A stretch of 41,428 nt of DNA from Hymenopellis radicata (taxonomy: Eukaryota > Basidiomycota > Agaricomycetes > Agaricales > Physalacriaceae): assembly GCA_015501595.1 (NCBI GenBank), contig JADNRX010000456.1:1-41428 (forward strand), in the 5' to 3' direction. The position numbers and the translations under genes are program-made. The notes under the pieces were generated by a model that worked only from the letters and a program-made list of their open reading frames with translations, did no database searches and was not told the origin of the DNA. This document shows, one piece after another, positions 24,001 to 33,302 of the stretch (position 1 is the first letter of the stretch; every line of letters starts with the position of its first letter).

Positions 24001-26840
24001 GATGGCTATCTATCTTGCGATTCGCGAGAACTGGGACATGTTTGGAGTTACACAGACTCGCCCCGATAAATCCCAGTTTCCCCTTCTTCACTTCTATTCG
24101 AGATGCTGATCTCAATACACACACAGTACGATCTCCATGGCACCTCCGATTCGCGAAACGTTATTGCGAACCACAACGCGTCGAATACTGTCCTCTTTCA
24201 GAAGAAGACTGCATTTCTGAAGACGTTGGATGCTGAAAAAGTTGTCATCCGCGCACCCACAGAGCTCGTTCACACTGCAAACAAGAAACAGCCTTCTTTC
24301 GTATGTTCCTTCTGTGCTCAAGTCTTTCGGTTGATTAATCGTTTCCTACTGACAGGCATGGATTGAAAGGATTCTTGATCGTTCGCGGGACAATGCGAAT
24401 TCTAGTGCTCAATCATACTTTCAAAGTACCAAGTTCACCTTTCGTCGCTGCACTGGTGCTGCCGGATCATTGACTCGTCCTGAACATCTCAAGATTGACG
24501 ATGTTACAACTCTTGTCACTCATCATCTATCACCACAGCATAAGGAGCGCCTTCAGGGCAGTCTCGAGCGTTGGCTCCAGGAATGGACAGACGTTCATCG
24601 ACATGGAGACTCTATCTCATGTTGGCGAACATTAGCGTAGGCGGGTTCCAATATAGTAACATAGTAACATCAGCCAATGAGACATCCTGCGTCGGTAATG
24701 GCAACCTTCTCGACCTTGTCATCTCCATTCCCGTGCTTCTCATTATCTCTTATGGTGACGTCGTGATTCAAGAAGGATGGGACGCTCCCGAGACCTTGAT
24801 ACCTCTTGCCGATATGCCTGCCAGCTACGTAAAGGATGGTCTGGTATACGAACTTGTCTCACGAGTCTTCTTCGTCAACGGGAACCACTACATTATGCGG
24901 GGCAAGGTTAACTCTGACCATGGCTGGCATGTCTATCTCTACGATGGAATGGAATCTGGCGGCTGTTTAACACTGGAGAAGAACGCGACTGACATTCAGG
25001 CCCACCTGTTTGATAAGGATGCAACCGTCGCTGGTTATAGTTCCTGTCATACAACCGACCTTGTCTATCGGCTCCGAGGAGGAATTTCTGCACAGGCGAC
25101 ATTCATCAAGCATCAGCAGGCCCGAGCACACGAGCGGTTCGGACTCGAGTTCACATCAGATACGTGGGCGGTGATTCCTAACGTTGATCTCGATTGCAAG
25201 GGATACCGCCAGCTCGATGGGAAGGACATCTGGTGGACGAAAAAGCGAAACTTCTCAGAACACGAGCTCATCCCCACACCGCCCGTAGTCACCCTTACGC
25301 CATGCTCCACGCCTGAGTCGGAGGAAAAGGAGGAGACAGTTGTAATCAACTCTAGTTCACCGCCACCATCTTCTCCGATTCGTCTTGAATGCCGATGCGG
25401 CGTAAATGGTGATGGAGATCGAGTTGAACTGCCTCAAAATACAGTCGAATGCGACAAATGCGGACTTGCGTCTCATGTAGCATGCCAACGCGGCCTCGAC
25501 GGCAAGGCTATGAATGAGGAGATCGACTTCATCTGCCATATCTGCTCCATCGCGTCAATGAAGGAGATGATGCACGGAGGAGGCCCTTACAAGGAAAGGG
25601 AGTCAACGCGACTGTGTGTCTGGACCTGATTTCATTTCTAAATTATCCAACTGACTTTACCGATTAGTGCAAGTAAAAAGACACTTGCGGAACGTCTAAT
25701 GTCAGTATCCTGCATTTCATACTTGACTACTTGACTTACCACTGTTTCTTAGGCCCGGAAAAGCAGCCTTGGTTCGACAAGGCAAGTACTACTATCCGGG
25801 AAGGGTTATCGATGGTGTTGGAGACGTCCACGGAGAGCGTTGGTGGCTTGTACGCCTATGGCGAGGCAACCTTTATCCAGATGGTTCATCGCCAAAGACC
25901 GGGGAAACAGTAAAGGTTCCGGAGTCTGACATGGCCGACGAGTACTGGAAGGACAAGAAGAGTCGACGTCAGACACCAGTAAGAGCAAAATCGATGTGAA
26001 TGCGGTCACTGACCTTGTAATAGATTGGAAAATGGAAACTGGCTTCCATGAGCGAAAGTCAATTCGACAGCATTCTGCTTGATACGAAAGGGACACCATT
26101 TACCAGTGAAATCGACCAGGTCCTCTTGCCGCACCGCGACACGATCCTTCGGATTATCTCAGATCCAGCCGGCATTGTTAGCGAGGTTCCAGCTTTGCAA
26201 TGGTTGAAATCTGAAGGCCACAATTTACGACAAGCAGTGCCTTATGCCGGTGGTCTTGGTCCTGACGACTGTGCAAGGTTGAATAACTGGTTCTCAGTGA
26301 GGCTGAAGGACTTACCTGAACGTGACTGGGCCCTCTGTGCACCGGTGGCCCATGGTGCTACTCTTCTTCTCGCATCGCGAATGCTGGCAGATTCGTTAAA
26401 CGCTGGCGTCGACTGGAGCGATCTGTTGCAGCGTGCCTGGATGCAGCAAATGGACTACCACGGAAAGACTATCAAAGGTCAGACACGACCAGCACCAGTG
26501 GATGTGGACAAGGAAGCAGTTTCGTTCATGGAAGATCGCATGTTCTCCCAGTCTAAAATGGCGGGCGTCGCAGGAAACAGGCAATGGGGTCTGGATGTTC
26601 GTTCTCCTCAAAGTGGCTGGTCGCCCTACGACGAGGGTCCGGAGCACTGGAAGGATAATATGAGAGTCGGAACCGCCAAGGAGAGAGTGGTAACTAGACA
26701 TACTCTCGAATATTCAACGCGTCTGACATATATTCTAGCCAGGTTCGAAGTTCGAGACAAACGGTGCAAAGCGTCCGGCGGAGACACAAGACGCATATGC
26801 AGAGAGTTCCAAATCCGGAGTGCGAACCAGTAAAAGATGA
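21036..26840 (+). CDS. MULE transposase fused to GCM-type finger, USP-like peptidase, PHD finger and Tudor-like segment
   Basis: About 12 exons and roughly 1740 residues; introns at 21054-21099, 21239-21290, 22781-22832, 23365-23417 (GC-AG), 24301-24355, 24621-24673, 25614-25667, 25701-25752, 25979-26023 and 26690-26738. Domains in order: GCM/WRKY-like zinc finger near residues 265-355, with several Cys and GFHNHPRP; MULE DDE core with Asp in VSDGAHGWW (about 478), Asp in MDFSDAERRGF (about 552), the GCEQHFKNACTRI motif and Glu in NAEEAMHWKLY (about 688). A basic Lys-rich linker follows, then a C19-like peptidase with Cys in SCWLDTSLMAIY (about 915) and His in GNHYIMRGKV...HVYLYDGM (about 1155). 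A PHD finger follows (CRCG...CDKCGLASHVAC...CHIC, about 1320-1375), then GKYYYPGRVI...WWLVRLWRGN, like a Tudor or PWWP barrel. Between 24047 and 24126 the join is unclear: either a weak intron or a one-base frameshift near 24070-24109. If the latter, this copy is inactive. Confidence 0.8.
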
Positions 26841-26935
26841 AGGATTGTCAAGGACTACACTACTTAACCTAGAAATATCATCAGTTTAATACTACACTCA
26901 TTTCTGTGAAGAACGACTGTACTTACTCTAGCGAG

Positions 26936-27160
26936 CTGTTAGCGGGACGTGTAGCGAGGCTAGCGGGAGCAATTGCGAGAGCCTAGCGGTCTAGCGGTCT
27001 AGCGCGATAGCCTGTAGCGGGCTAGCGGGACCGTTAGCGTGCCGAACAAATCAGCTAGCGGGCTAGCGGGCTCGCGGGAACCGCTAGCGGGAGCCCGCTA
27101 TTACCGCTAGGCGTGAAAGCCCGCTAGCGGGAAGAGTCTAGCGGGGTAATAAGCATTTTG
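26936..27160. repeat. Right subterminal repeat cluster of the MULE
   Basis: At least a dozen variants of GCTAGCGGG, GCTAGCGGT and the inverted CCCGCTA occur over about 225 bases. They partly form inverted pairs (for example CCGCTAGCGG near 27081), so the single strand can fold extensively. Confidence 0.8.
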
Positions 27161-27740
27161 GAAAGGCATCAAAATGATACACGTACCTACACAACTTAAC
27201 ACGCAGTCTGAGTAGTCGTTGTGCGCATCAGCACTCTGAAACCCCATGGGAGACCCGATTCTTACAGATAATAGCTAGATATCATAAGTAAAATGTCTCG
27301 TAACTGCCTTCGGTCTCTTTGACAGTCTATGGTGGCAAGATACGAGGTTCCTTGGTGCTTGCCCTAGTTGGTAACGAAGCAGCGCGTTGCGCATTCCAAA
27401 GCTCAGACGAGGATGAGTTGGGCAGCTCGATGCCTCAAATGTGAAAGTGGTGCTTAAATTATAGAATGCGAACGCGACGTTTCGCAGTGCGATGACTGAG
27501 ATCATGATTGTTCGCGACAAGCCTCAAGTCGGCGTCAGAACTTGCCCGATAAGGCAGGTCGGAGTTCAGGTGGATGGATCTGTTCAGGCATAAATTGCGA
27601 GCTGAAATTTTCACGAATCAGATACTCATGAAGTAATGACAATCAATACTGGTCTGTGTATCATAACAGATACAATTTACACCATGTATGATACTCTAGC
27701 GACGTCGGTGAAGGTACTTCACGCCAGAACCAAGCTTACC
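27161..27740. other. MULE 3' non-coding segment
   Basis: I see no gene. The small open frame on the minus strand at 27275-27520 has no recognisable feature. Confidence 0.4.
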
Positions 27741-27840
27741 CTGGTCCTAGCGGTAACCCTAGCGAGAGGCTAGCGGTAACCCTAGAGGGTGTAGCGGGGT
27801 AACGGGAACCGCTAGCGGTCGATCCCGCTAGGCTTCCCGC
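27741..27840. repeat. Right terminal-proximal repeat cluster of the MULE
   Basis: CCTAGCGGTAACCCTAGCG and related units, followed by CCGCTAGCGG and CCCGCTAGG, directly precede the right end. The phrase CCCTGGTCCTAGCGG (27739) echoes CCCCGGTCCTAGCGG near the left end (20136), in the same orientation. Confidence 0.75.
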
Positions 27841-27856
27841 CACTTTCTATGTGCCC

Positions 27857-27865
27857 AATCACGCA
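27857..27865. repeat. Right 9-bp target site duplication (AATCACGCA)
   Basis: Second copy of 20048-20056. The interrupted reading frame resumes directly after it (CCT ACG GCT, encoding PTA). Confidence 0.85.
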
Positions 27866-28236
27866 CCTACGGCTCTTCCATCTCGAAAAACCATTAGCCC
27901 TGGACGGAAAAAGTTCGCTCTCAAGGTCACTACCTCGCAGGTGATGCTCGCCGATGTCATGCACAATATTAAGGTTGTTGCCGGCGAGGATGCAGAATCG
28001 GATCCACCTCGCGAACGTGTACCTTATCACCTACCTATCGACGAGATAGCTGGTGATGGTCGCCTCACCTACATTCCGGAGACGGATGAAATGGCGGGGT
28101 TATGTCGCGAGCATGTCCACCACCTTGCTGGGAATCTCGTCGCCAGAGACTGTGACTTGAAGAAGTGCTGGAAGCTTGGACTCGAGCAAGCAAATACCAT
28201 CCTCCATCGTTATCTCATCTTCATCGATTGGGAGGA

Positions 28237-28248
28237 GCTCTTTTCACG
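28237..28248. repeat. Left copy of a 12-bp direct duplication (GCTCTTTTCACG)
   Basis: Identical to 28620-28631. Twelve bases is long for most DNA transposons. Part may be chance identity, with the real target duplication 9-11 bp. Confidence 0.75.
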
Positions 28249-28619
28249 AGCGCAGAGTCGATCACTACCACTCGGACGACGGCGATAAGGAAGAGCTTTA
28301 CTAAGCATGTGCCGACACTGACAGCGAAGTGATCGAAACCCGCCAACCACCCCAAAAACAGCCAACCGCCACCTGCCGCCACTTTTTTATATACTATTCC
28401 GTAACCGCTAACCGCCCGCTAACCCTCCTAACCCTTACCGAACCCTTACCGAACCCTAACCGACCCCCGAACCTAACCCCGCCCCCGAGCCCTTACCTAA
28501 CTGGGAACCGCCAAACTGGTCCCGCCAAAATGGAAGCGCGCTAACTACGTCATCTCCGTCATCCCGCTCATCCTTATCCTTATCTCCGTCCTCCGAGTGG
28601 TAGTGATCGAGTGTTTGCT
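28249..28619. mobile_element. 371-bp non-autonomous inverted-repeat element
   Basis: Starts AGCGCAGAGTCGATCACTAC and, read inward from the other end, AGCAAACACTCGATCACTAC. The arms match at 37 of 43 positions, sharing GATCACTACCACTCGGA and GATAAGGA. It is flanked by GCTCTTTTCACG. Removing it with one flank copy rejoins DWEELFSR to PGYDLMRP in frame, which proves an insertion into the outer transposon's gene. It has no coding capacity. Its interior is C-rich and telomere-like and shares the CCGCTA motif with the neighbouring MULE ends, so it may be mobilised by a Mutator-type enzyme. Confidence 0.88.
28330..28545. repeat. Degenerate telomere-like (CCCTAA/CCCTTACCGAA) tract inside the small element
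   Basis: The top strand is strongly C-rich and G-poor and made of short variants such as CCGCTAACC, CCTAACCCTTACCGAA and CCCTAACCGA. Fungal telomeres are usually (TTAGGG)n, so several units match the telomere C-strand with interruptions. It is not a real telomere here because unique sequence continues on both sides. Confidence 0.65.
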
Positions 28620-28631
28620 GCTCTTTTCACG
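28620..28631. repeat. Right copy of the 12-bp duplication (GCTCTTTTCACG)
   Basis: Second copy of 28237-28248; the interrupted frame resumes inside and just after it. Confidence 0.75.
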
Positions 28632-30559
28632 TCCGGGGTACGATCTCATGCGGCCGAAAGGCGGTAAATATCCTGGTGTCAAGAAGGATGTCGATCGTTC
28701 CTTAGCGAACGTCTATTCTTCACAGGACGGTGAAGCCGCACCTGCACCCCCATCCGAATCAACTCCAGATCACCCGGATGACCTACTTTCATTCGTTGTT
28801 CCTTCTATCGATCCCGTCATATCAGAAACCACAACTCCCGCACCCGAGCATTCGATATGGGTCCGTATTGATACCCAAGGCCACACGCAACATAAGAAGA
28901 CTGTCCTGCGGACAGTCTTCGACAATACTCATGACATCGACACGGCCATGTCTAAAGATCGCCTCATACGCATCCGTACTTTTGGAATAGGCGGGGACAA
29001 GTGGGATCGTCAAGGCGGTCTCAAGCTTGGCGAAGAACTGCCTGCCTTTGAGCAGTTCAAGCTTGGCAGTCTCTTTGCGACCTTAGTACGCGTCAACGGC
29101 ACTGACGTTGGTCTTGCGATTGCGCAAGCAACTGTTATTCGGCATAATCCTCCAGGAGCTGCTTCTATCTCCGTTTCATGTGCACCGCGAGCCGAACTCA
29201 CTCTTCCGTCTGCGCCATACGAAATCTCTGGTCAGCTGCTCGACCTCACTCCTTTCGATGCGACAGGTGAATTTCCTTCAGAAGCGGACCAGATAGTGTG
29301 GGCGTGGAACGGCGAGTTTGTTTCATTTGAGAAACTCAAGGCCAAGCAGCCTACAGCACCACGAAACTCGGATCTTACACGCAAAACGGAGCTCGTATTC
29401 TCTGTACCAGCAGCTCTCATTATCCCTATCGCTCGTCAGCAACCAATATGTGTTGCCGAGCTGCCCGAGGATATTGCGATGCAAACAAAGACCAGCCTTA
29501 CGAATACTTGGGTGTTCGACGATGCGCTCATGACTGAATGGCGCTCTTCTCTTTGGGACCGTGTCAAAGAAGTTGATTGTCCGCTTCGAATGCGTATCCC
29601 AACATATGGCCAAGTTATCCGTGGCGGCTTTCCCTATCAAAGTGACGGAATGGTCGAATCTAATCTCATAACTCTCGGGTACTCATTTCTTATAGATGAT
29701 TCTCTTCTTGCTTCTCAATATGCCGCGACTATGACTGAAACAGCAGTCAAGGCTGATCAACGACTACAATGTTCTTTGTGCAACAAGAAGATAGCGGCGG
29801 CTGATCGTCAGAATCATATGGGAAAACATATTCTATTCTCCCTTCGTCGCCTGAAGGATCCATTCACAGGTTATCAATCCGTAAGTTACATTCATGCTTG
29901 ATTTCCCCGTGTCTCATTCGTTGCAGTGGTTCCCGGAATATCCGTGCGGTTTCTGCGGCGGTCCAACAACTGGCGATGGTTCCTGCACTATTGGCATTGC
30001 CAGCGGAAAGGCAGCATCTTCATGCCCTTCCGCGTATTCCTTTGTTGTTTCCCGTGCTGCCACTGTAAGCAAGTCGAAGCCATGCACCAATGTGCCGATT
30101 GAATGCCCACTCTGCCATGTATTCCATTGGAAGTACAACATTACCAGACACATGGAGGAGCACCATCCAGCATGGAAGCAGCAGGGGCTCGCGGCGTTCA
30201 TCGCGAAGATTGATATATCATTGGAGGAGCAGCACGCGATGCAGATCCCAGATGAGCCGGATGTCGAGATGTCAGAGTCTGAGGACGAGGATACGGATGC
30301 AGTTTGTAGTGATTCGACTCGTAAACGACCAGCGCCATCACCCCCAGGTAGTCCCACAAGTCGAGAGCTACGGCAGCGGCAGCGAAAGAGTCAAAGAACC
30401 AGTAGCAGTTCACGGAGTTTGCCAGTACGGGATCAGGAAAATAGGGATCCATTCACATAGAATATATGATACACTGATAACATAGTATAAATTCTGGTAT
30501 ACGCGACGCCGTGGAAAGCTGTAAATGGTGCAGTCGAGGGAGCGGGAGAGCGTGACATA

Positions 30560-30677
30560 GTCACGTCCGCCCGTTTGGGTTGTGATGGCCGAACCCGCAT
30601 CAGCGCAACCACACGAGCGTCGCATGGCGTCGCGTGGCTTCTGTCTGGTCCCCGATTCAGAGATCGGCCACCTCTTG
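30560..30677 (-). repeat. Right 118-bp terminal inverted repeat
   Basis: Perfect inverted match of 18941-19058; ends CCACCTCTTG at 30677. Confidence 0.95.
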
Positions 30678-30685
30678 CAAAATAC
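30678..30685. repeat. Right 8-bp target site duplication (CAAAATAC)
   Basis: Matches 18933-18940. It is followed at once by a 9-bp perfect hairpin (30686-30708, ACACTTGAT, loop CGGTC), part of a larger palindrome present before insertion. Confidence 0.9.
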
Positions 30686-32584
30686 ACACTTGATCGGTCA
30701 TCAAGTGTTTTGAATGGGACTGGTTCGAGTCTAAGCATGACGCAACGACGATTGTCTTCCCCAATCCATAACCTTTTCGACCTTCATCTCGTCGTCGCAG
30801 AGCTTTCGCCATTAGACGCTTCGAACATTTAGCATGCTCTTACGCTCCTCAAAATGCGGAACACCGAAATCTGGGTCAGGTCTTGATGAAAAGACGCCAT
30901 AGGTCGTTTCTTTCCCGGTGCTACTACGCAGCTTCTCATGGTACATCCTTCTTTATCTTCAGCAGGGAGTCGAAACATGTCCCAGCGCACGCGATCAACG
31001 TATCAGACGCTGCTTCCCGATTCTAACTGCTCATGATCTTCCTCCTGTAACGAGTTGCGAGACACTTATGTCTTCACGGTTGATCTTCACCTTCATGTTC
31101 TTACCCTTACACCTGGCGGGCAAAGTGCATGTGTCAGAACTGCTTCTCTTTTACTATGTCTCAGCGCCTTTCCTCTAGGGAGTCATGTGATACATCTCTG
31201 CATAATCTTCGAGGACTTCGTCCTTAATTACCTAGTCTAGCGAAGGCGTGTGATTGACGTTCCACTTCCACCGTTCCATGTTATTGACTACACAGGCAGC
31301 ATCCCTCATCGTCTCATGTTAAAGACGTCAACGCCAGCATTTGAGGTGGCCTACGAGTCTACGACGGAGTGCCCTGTGCGACTCGGATTCCATTCTATCT
31401 TTCGAGCCATTCAGTGTAGGTGTCCAAAATAGATCGTTCCCTTCACTCGAAACTCCAGTGAAAGGCGCCATGATCCGAATAGGATCCCAACTGTACAAAT
31501 GCTCAAAAGCGGAACAAGGACGTGCCTAGGGGTCCACGTAGCCTGAGTGCATGGGCGGCGCTTCTCGGTGTCATAGCGGCCTTCGTCTTTCCTGAAAGCA
31601 AACTTGTCAATGAATTGGAATGATGTCAAACTCTGAAACAATACGCGGCGAGGCATGGCGAAGAACGCACACCAAGGACGTCTCGGGCAGAGAAGGGAGT
31701 CACAAGTATCAGCTACATGGCCCGTGAGTTAATTTGCGCTATCGAAGCAAAGGTTGTACGGCTCATCATTTTCTTGCCCAATGAACACGCAGGTAGGAGT
31801 AACCGCAAGGTTCAGTGGAACCAAGCAAACGAACTTCCTACTTCGCGATTGATGAGGAGAGAGTTTCATGCACTGTGAGTGCATGGCAATAGGGGCGCAT
31901 GAACAGCGGCCCCATCTGTCCCGAATGCACCACATACCTTTTGGTTTACAAAGCTAACGAGTCGAGGAACACTCTCAGGGTCATTCATTCAGCGGGTGGG
32001 GTCACCGACCCGCCCGAACCAGCCGACCTTGTTGATCACTTGCCACCATCTCCTTGTCGCCGAGTCCTTCTCCGAACCCTTCTCAACCATTATGCCGCCA
32101 GTACATGGAGTCTTGATAGAGAATACACTTAGAATTGCTATGACCGCTGTTCTGACTCTAGGAGCACGTCATTGGCCTGACGACCCTTCCGTGTTGCCTG
32201 CACGGAAAATCGGAAGAAAGTTGCCGGAAGGATTTTCAATAACACATCATCAACACATCTCTCCTGGGACGTTCTTGAGTCGATAAGTGCTAGCAGCGCC
32301 CAGGGATATGCGGCTAGGCGATCAATTTTTCGTAACCCCGCTTCTCCGGCACATACCCTCGCTAATCCTGATCCGCGTTGGAAAGCTACCATCCCCCATC
32401 CAACATCGCTGTATTGCAATCATTGTCTAGTTCTCGCGAAACGGAAGTGTGTAGATCACGACGGGCAACAGCGCCTCCATACATAGTTCGGCGGTTGATG
32501 GTAGGCCTTCCCGTTGAGTACTCGAAACATTTGACGAGATCAACATAAATCAACTTGTCTTGGGATCCACAATCCAGCTCTACT

Positions 32585-32590
32585 TATAAG
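32585..32590 (+). promoter_or_regulatory. TATA box of the C2H2 gene
   Basis: TATAAG lies 64-69 bases upstream of the ATG at 32654, in a context (CTACTTATAAGACG) without other obvious signals. Confidence 0.5.
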
Positions 32591-32653
32591 ACGACTCAAT
32601 TCGGACGGGACCCTCGTTCCCTTCTTCCCGTCTCTTCGTGTGCCAGCGCCGCC

Positions 32654-33302
32654 ATGCAGTCCGTTACTCTGCCTAGCATACACGACATGTTTCCAGGTAG
32701 GCAGCTCATTTCTTCTTCGCCATCGTAGTGCTAAGCAAGGCTCCTCGTAGGCTATCTACTATACAACCAAGATCTACTACCTTCGTCCCACACAAGCGCC
32801 GGCGCGAGAGCGGGAACATGCCCTCAGCATGCCAAGCCCGCGCGCAGCCCAAGAAGCACTATTGCCCATTGTGTCGCCGAGCTTTCAACCGACCAAGTAA
32901 CCTCGCTATACACATGAACATCCACACTGGCGTAACGCGTGAGCAAAGCGAATTTTTTAGGAAGACCGCAAAGCTGACGAGCCCCACATAGCATATGTAT
33001 GCACATTCCCATCGTGTGGTCGCGCGTTCAACGTGAAAGCGAACATGCAGCGACATTACCGCAACACTCACGGCTCCACCGACGACCGGGAACCCACAGA
33101 TGCGTCGCGCCATCGCACATCCTCTCGCTCGCCGCGGCACTACCTCTCAGCACAAGAGTCATCTCATTCAACAGAACGGTCGTTCCCACTCGTGACACCG
33201 GTACAGTGGAGCGGAGACTCGCGCTCCTCGACCCCTGCGAGCACAAGCCAGGATTGTGCTGATGTGTGGCTTAGAGGGGGTTCGGCCGTCGTCGCAGAAT
33301 AA
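32654..33302 (+). CDS. Two-finger C2H2 zinc-finger protein, putative transcription factor
   Basis: A short first exon (MQSVTLPSIHDMFP) is followed by an intron ending near 32740, whose exact acceptor I cannot settle. The next exon holds a basic stretch (PHKRRRESGN) and finger 1, YCPLCRRAFNRPSNLAIHMNIH. An intron at 32939-32991 (GTGAGC...ATAG) splits the linker so that it reads HTGVTPYVC. Finger 2 is CTFPSCGRAFNVKANMQRHY with a closing RNTH. Both fingers keep all Cys and His ligands and the linker is typical. The tail of about 75 residues is Ser/Thr/Pro-rich, as in many fungal regulators, and ends at the TAA 33300-33302. Nuclear DNA binding is inferred from the fingers; the target genes are unknown. 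The gene is the intact partner of the pseudogene at 16921-17224. Confidence 0.8.

Larger units (their letters stand above)
20057..27856 (+). mobile_element. Mutator-like element (MULE), 7800 bp, nested in the outer transposon
   Basis: Flanked by AATCACGCA. The two ends start GGGCCCAGAGAATTTAGCGG (left) and, inverted, GGGCACATAGAAAGTGGCGG (right), a degenerate terminal inverted repeat of roughly 70%. Inside both ends lie dense subterminal repeats built on GCTAGCGG. The single large gene at 21036-26840 encodes a MULE-type transposase with extra domains. The long stretches on both sides of the gene (20181-21035 and 26841-27740) contain no other gene I can support. Removal of the element and one duplication copy rejoins VYALNHA to PTALPSRK in frame, which fixes its borders independently of the terminal repeats. 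Confidence 0.9.
19083..30460 (+). pseudogene. Gene of the outer transposon: agaricomycete repeat-family protein, twice interrupted
   Basis: Reading begins near ATG 19083 (short first exon, then from 19162). It runs through SPLNWDIPHFYVSYPF, a coiled-coil-like LIDQIAVLEEANKKL, an intron 19729-19778 and YDLAMLIYELGGGGAVYALNHA, where the 7.8-kb element interrupts at 20056/27866. It resumes as PTALPSRKTISPG to DWEELFSR, where the 371-bp element interrupts. It then continues as PGYDLMRPKGGKYPGVKK, a zinc-binding CSLCNKKIAAADRQNHMGKH, an intron 29881-29926, CGFCGGPTTG, a C2H2-like CPLCHVFHWKYNITRHMEEH and an acidic, Ser/Arg-rich tail ending at the TAG 30458-30460. I recall this motif series from abundant hypothetical proteins of mushroom genomes. 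In those I remember a longer central part between the PETDEMAGLC and DLMRP motifs, so this copy probably also has an internal deletion. No function is assigned. Confidence 0.7.
18941..30677 (+). mobile_element. Large TIR transposon, 11,737 bp, with two nested insertions
   Basis: Both ends carry a 118-bp inverted repeat identical at every position I compared. It is flanked by CAAAATAC on both sides. Without the 7800-bp and 371-bp nested elements and one copy of each of their duplications, the element would be about 3545 bp and contain one gene. Identical long terminal repeats suggest recent insertion, or recent enough that neither end has mutated, even though two other elements have since landed inside. 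It sits in what looks like the first intron of a small host gene. The superfamily is not clear to me: the 8-bp duplication fits hAT or KDZ, but the gene product shows no transposase core I recognise. Confidence 0.93.

Noticed and set aside
24571..25629. Peptidase segment considered as Ulp1-type SUMO protease
   Set aside because: Ulp1 proteases have His before Cys. Here the Cys motif (SCWLDTSL) precedes the His motif (GNHYIMRG), which fits the C19/USP order.
26936..27160. Short-unit repeats considered as a CRISPR-like array
   Set aside because: Units are 8-10 bases, variable, partly inverted and without uniform spacers; this is a eukaryotic transposon end.
18941..30677. Assignment of the outer element to hAT or KDZ from the 8-bp duplication
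   Set aside because: Duplication length alone is not enough, and the protein shows neither the hAT C-terminal dimerisation motif nor the KDZ cysteine-cluster motifs I would expect.
30715..30735. GGTTCGAGTC, considered as a tRNA T-loop
   Set aside because: No matching acceptor, D-arm or anticodon arm can be laid out upstream; the stretch belongs to a palindrome beside the transposon.
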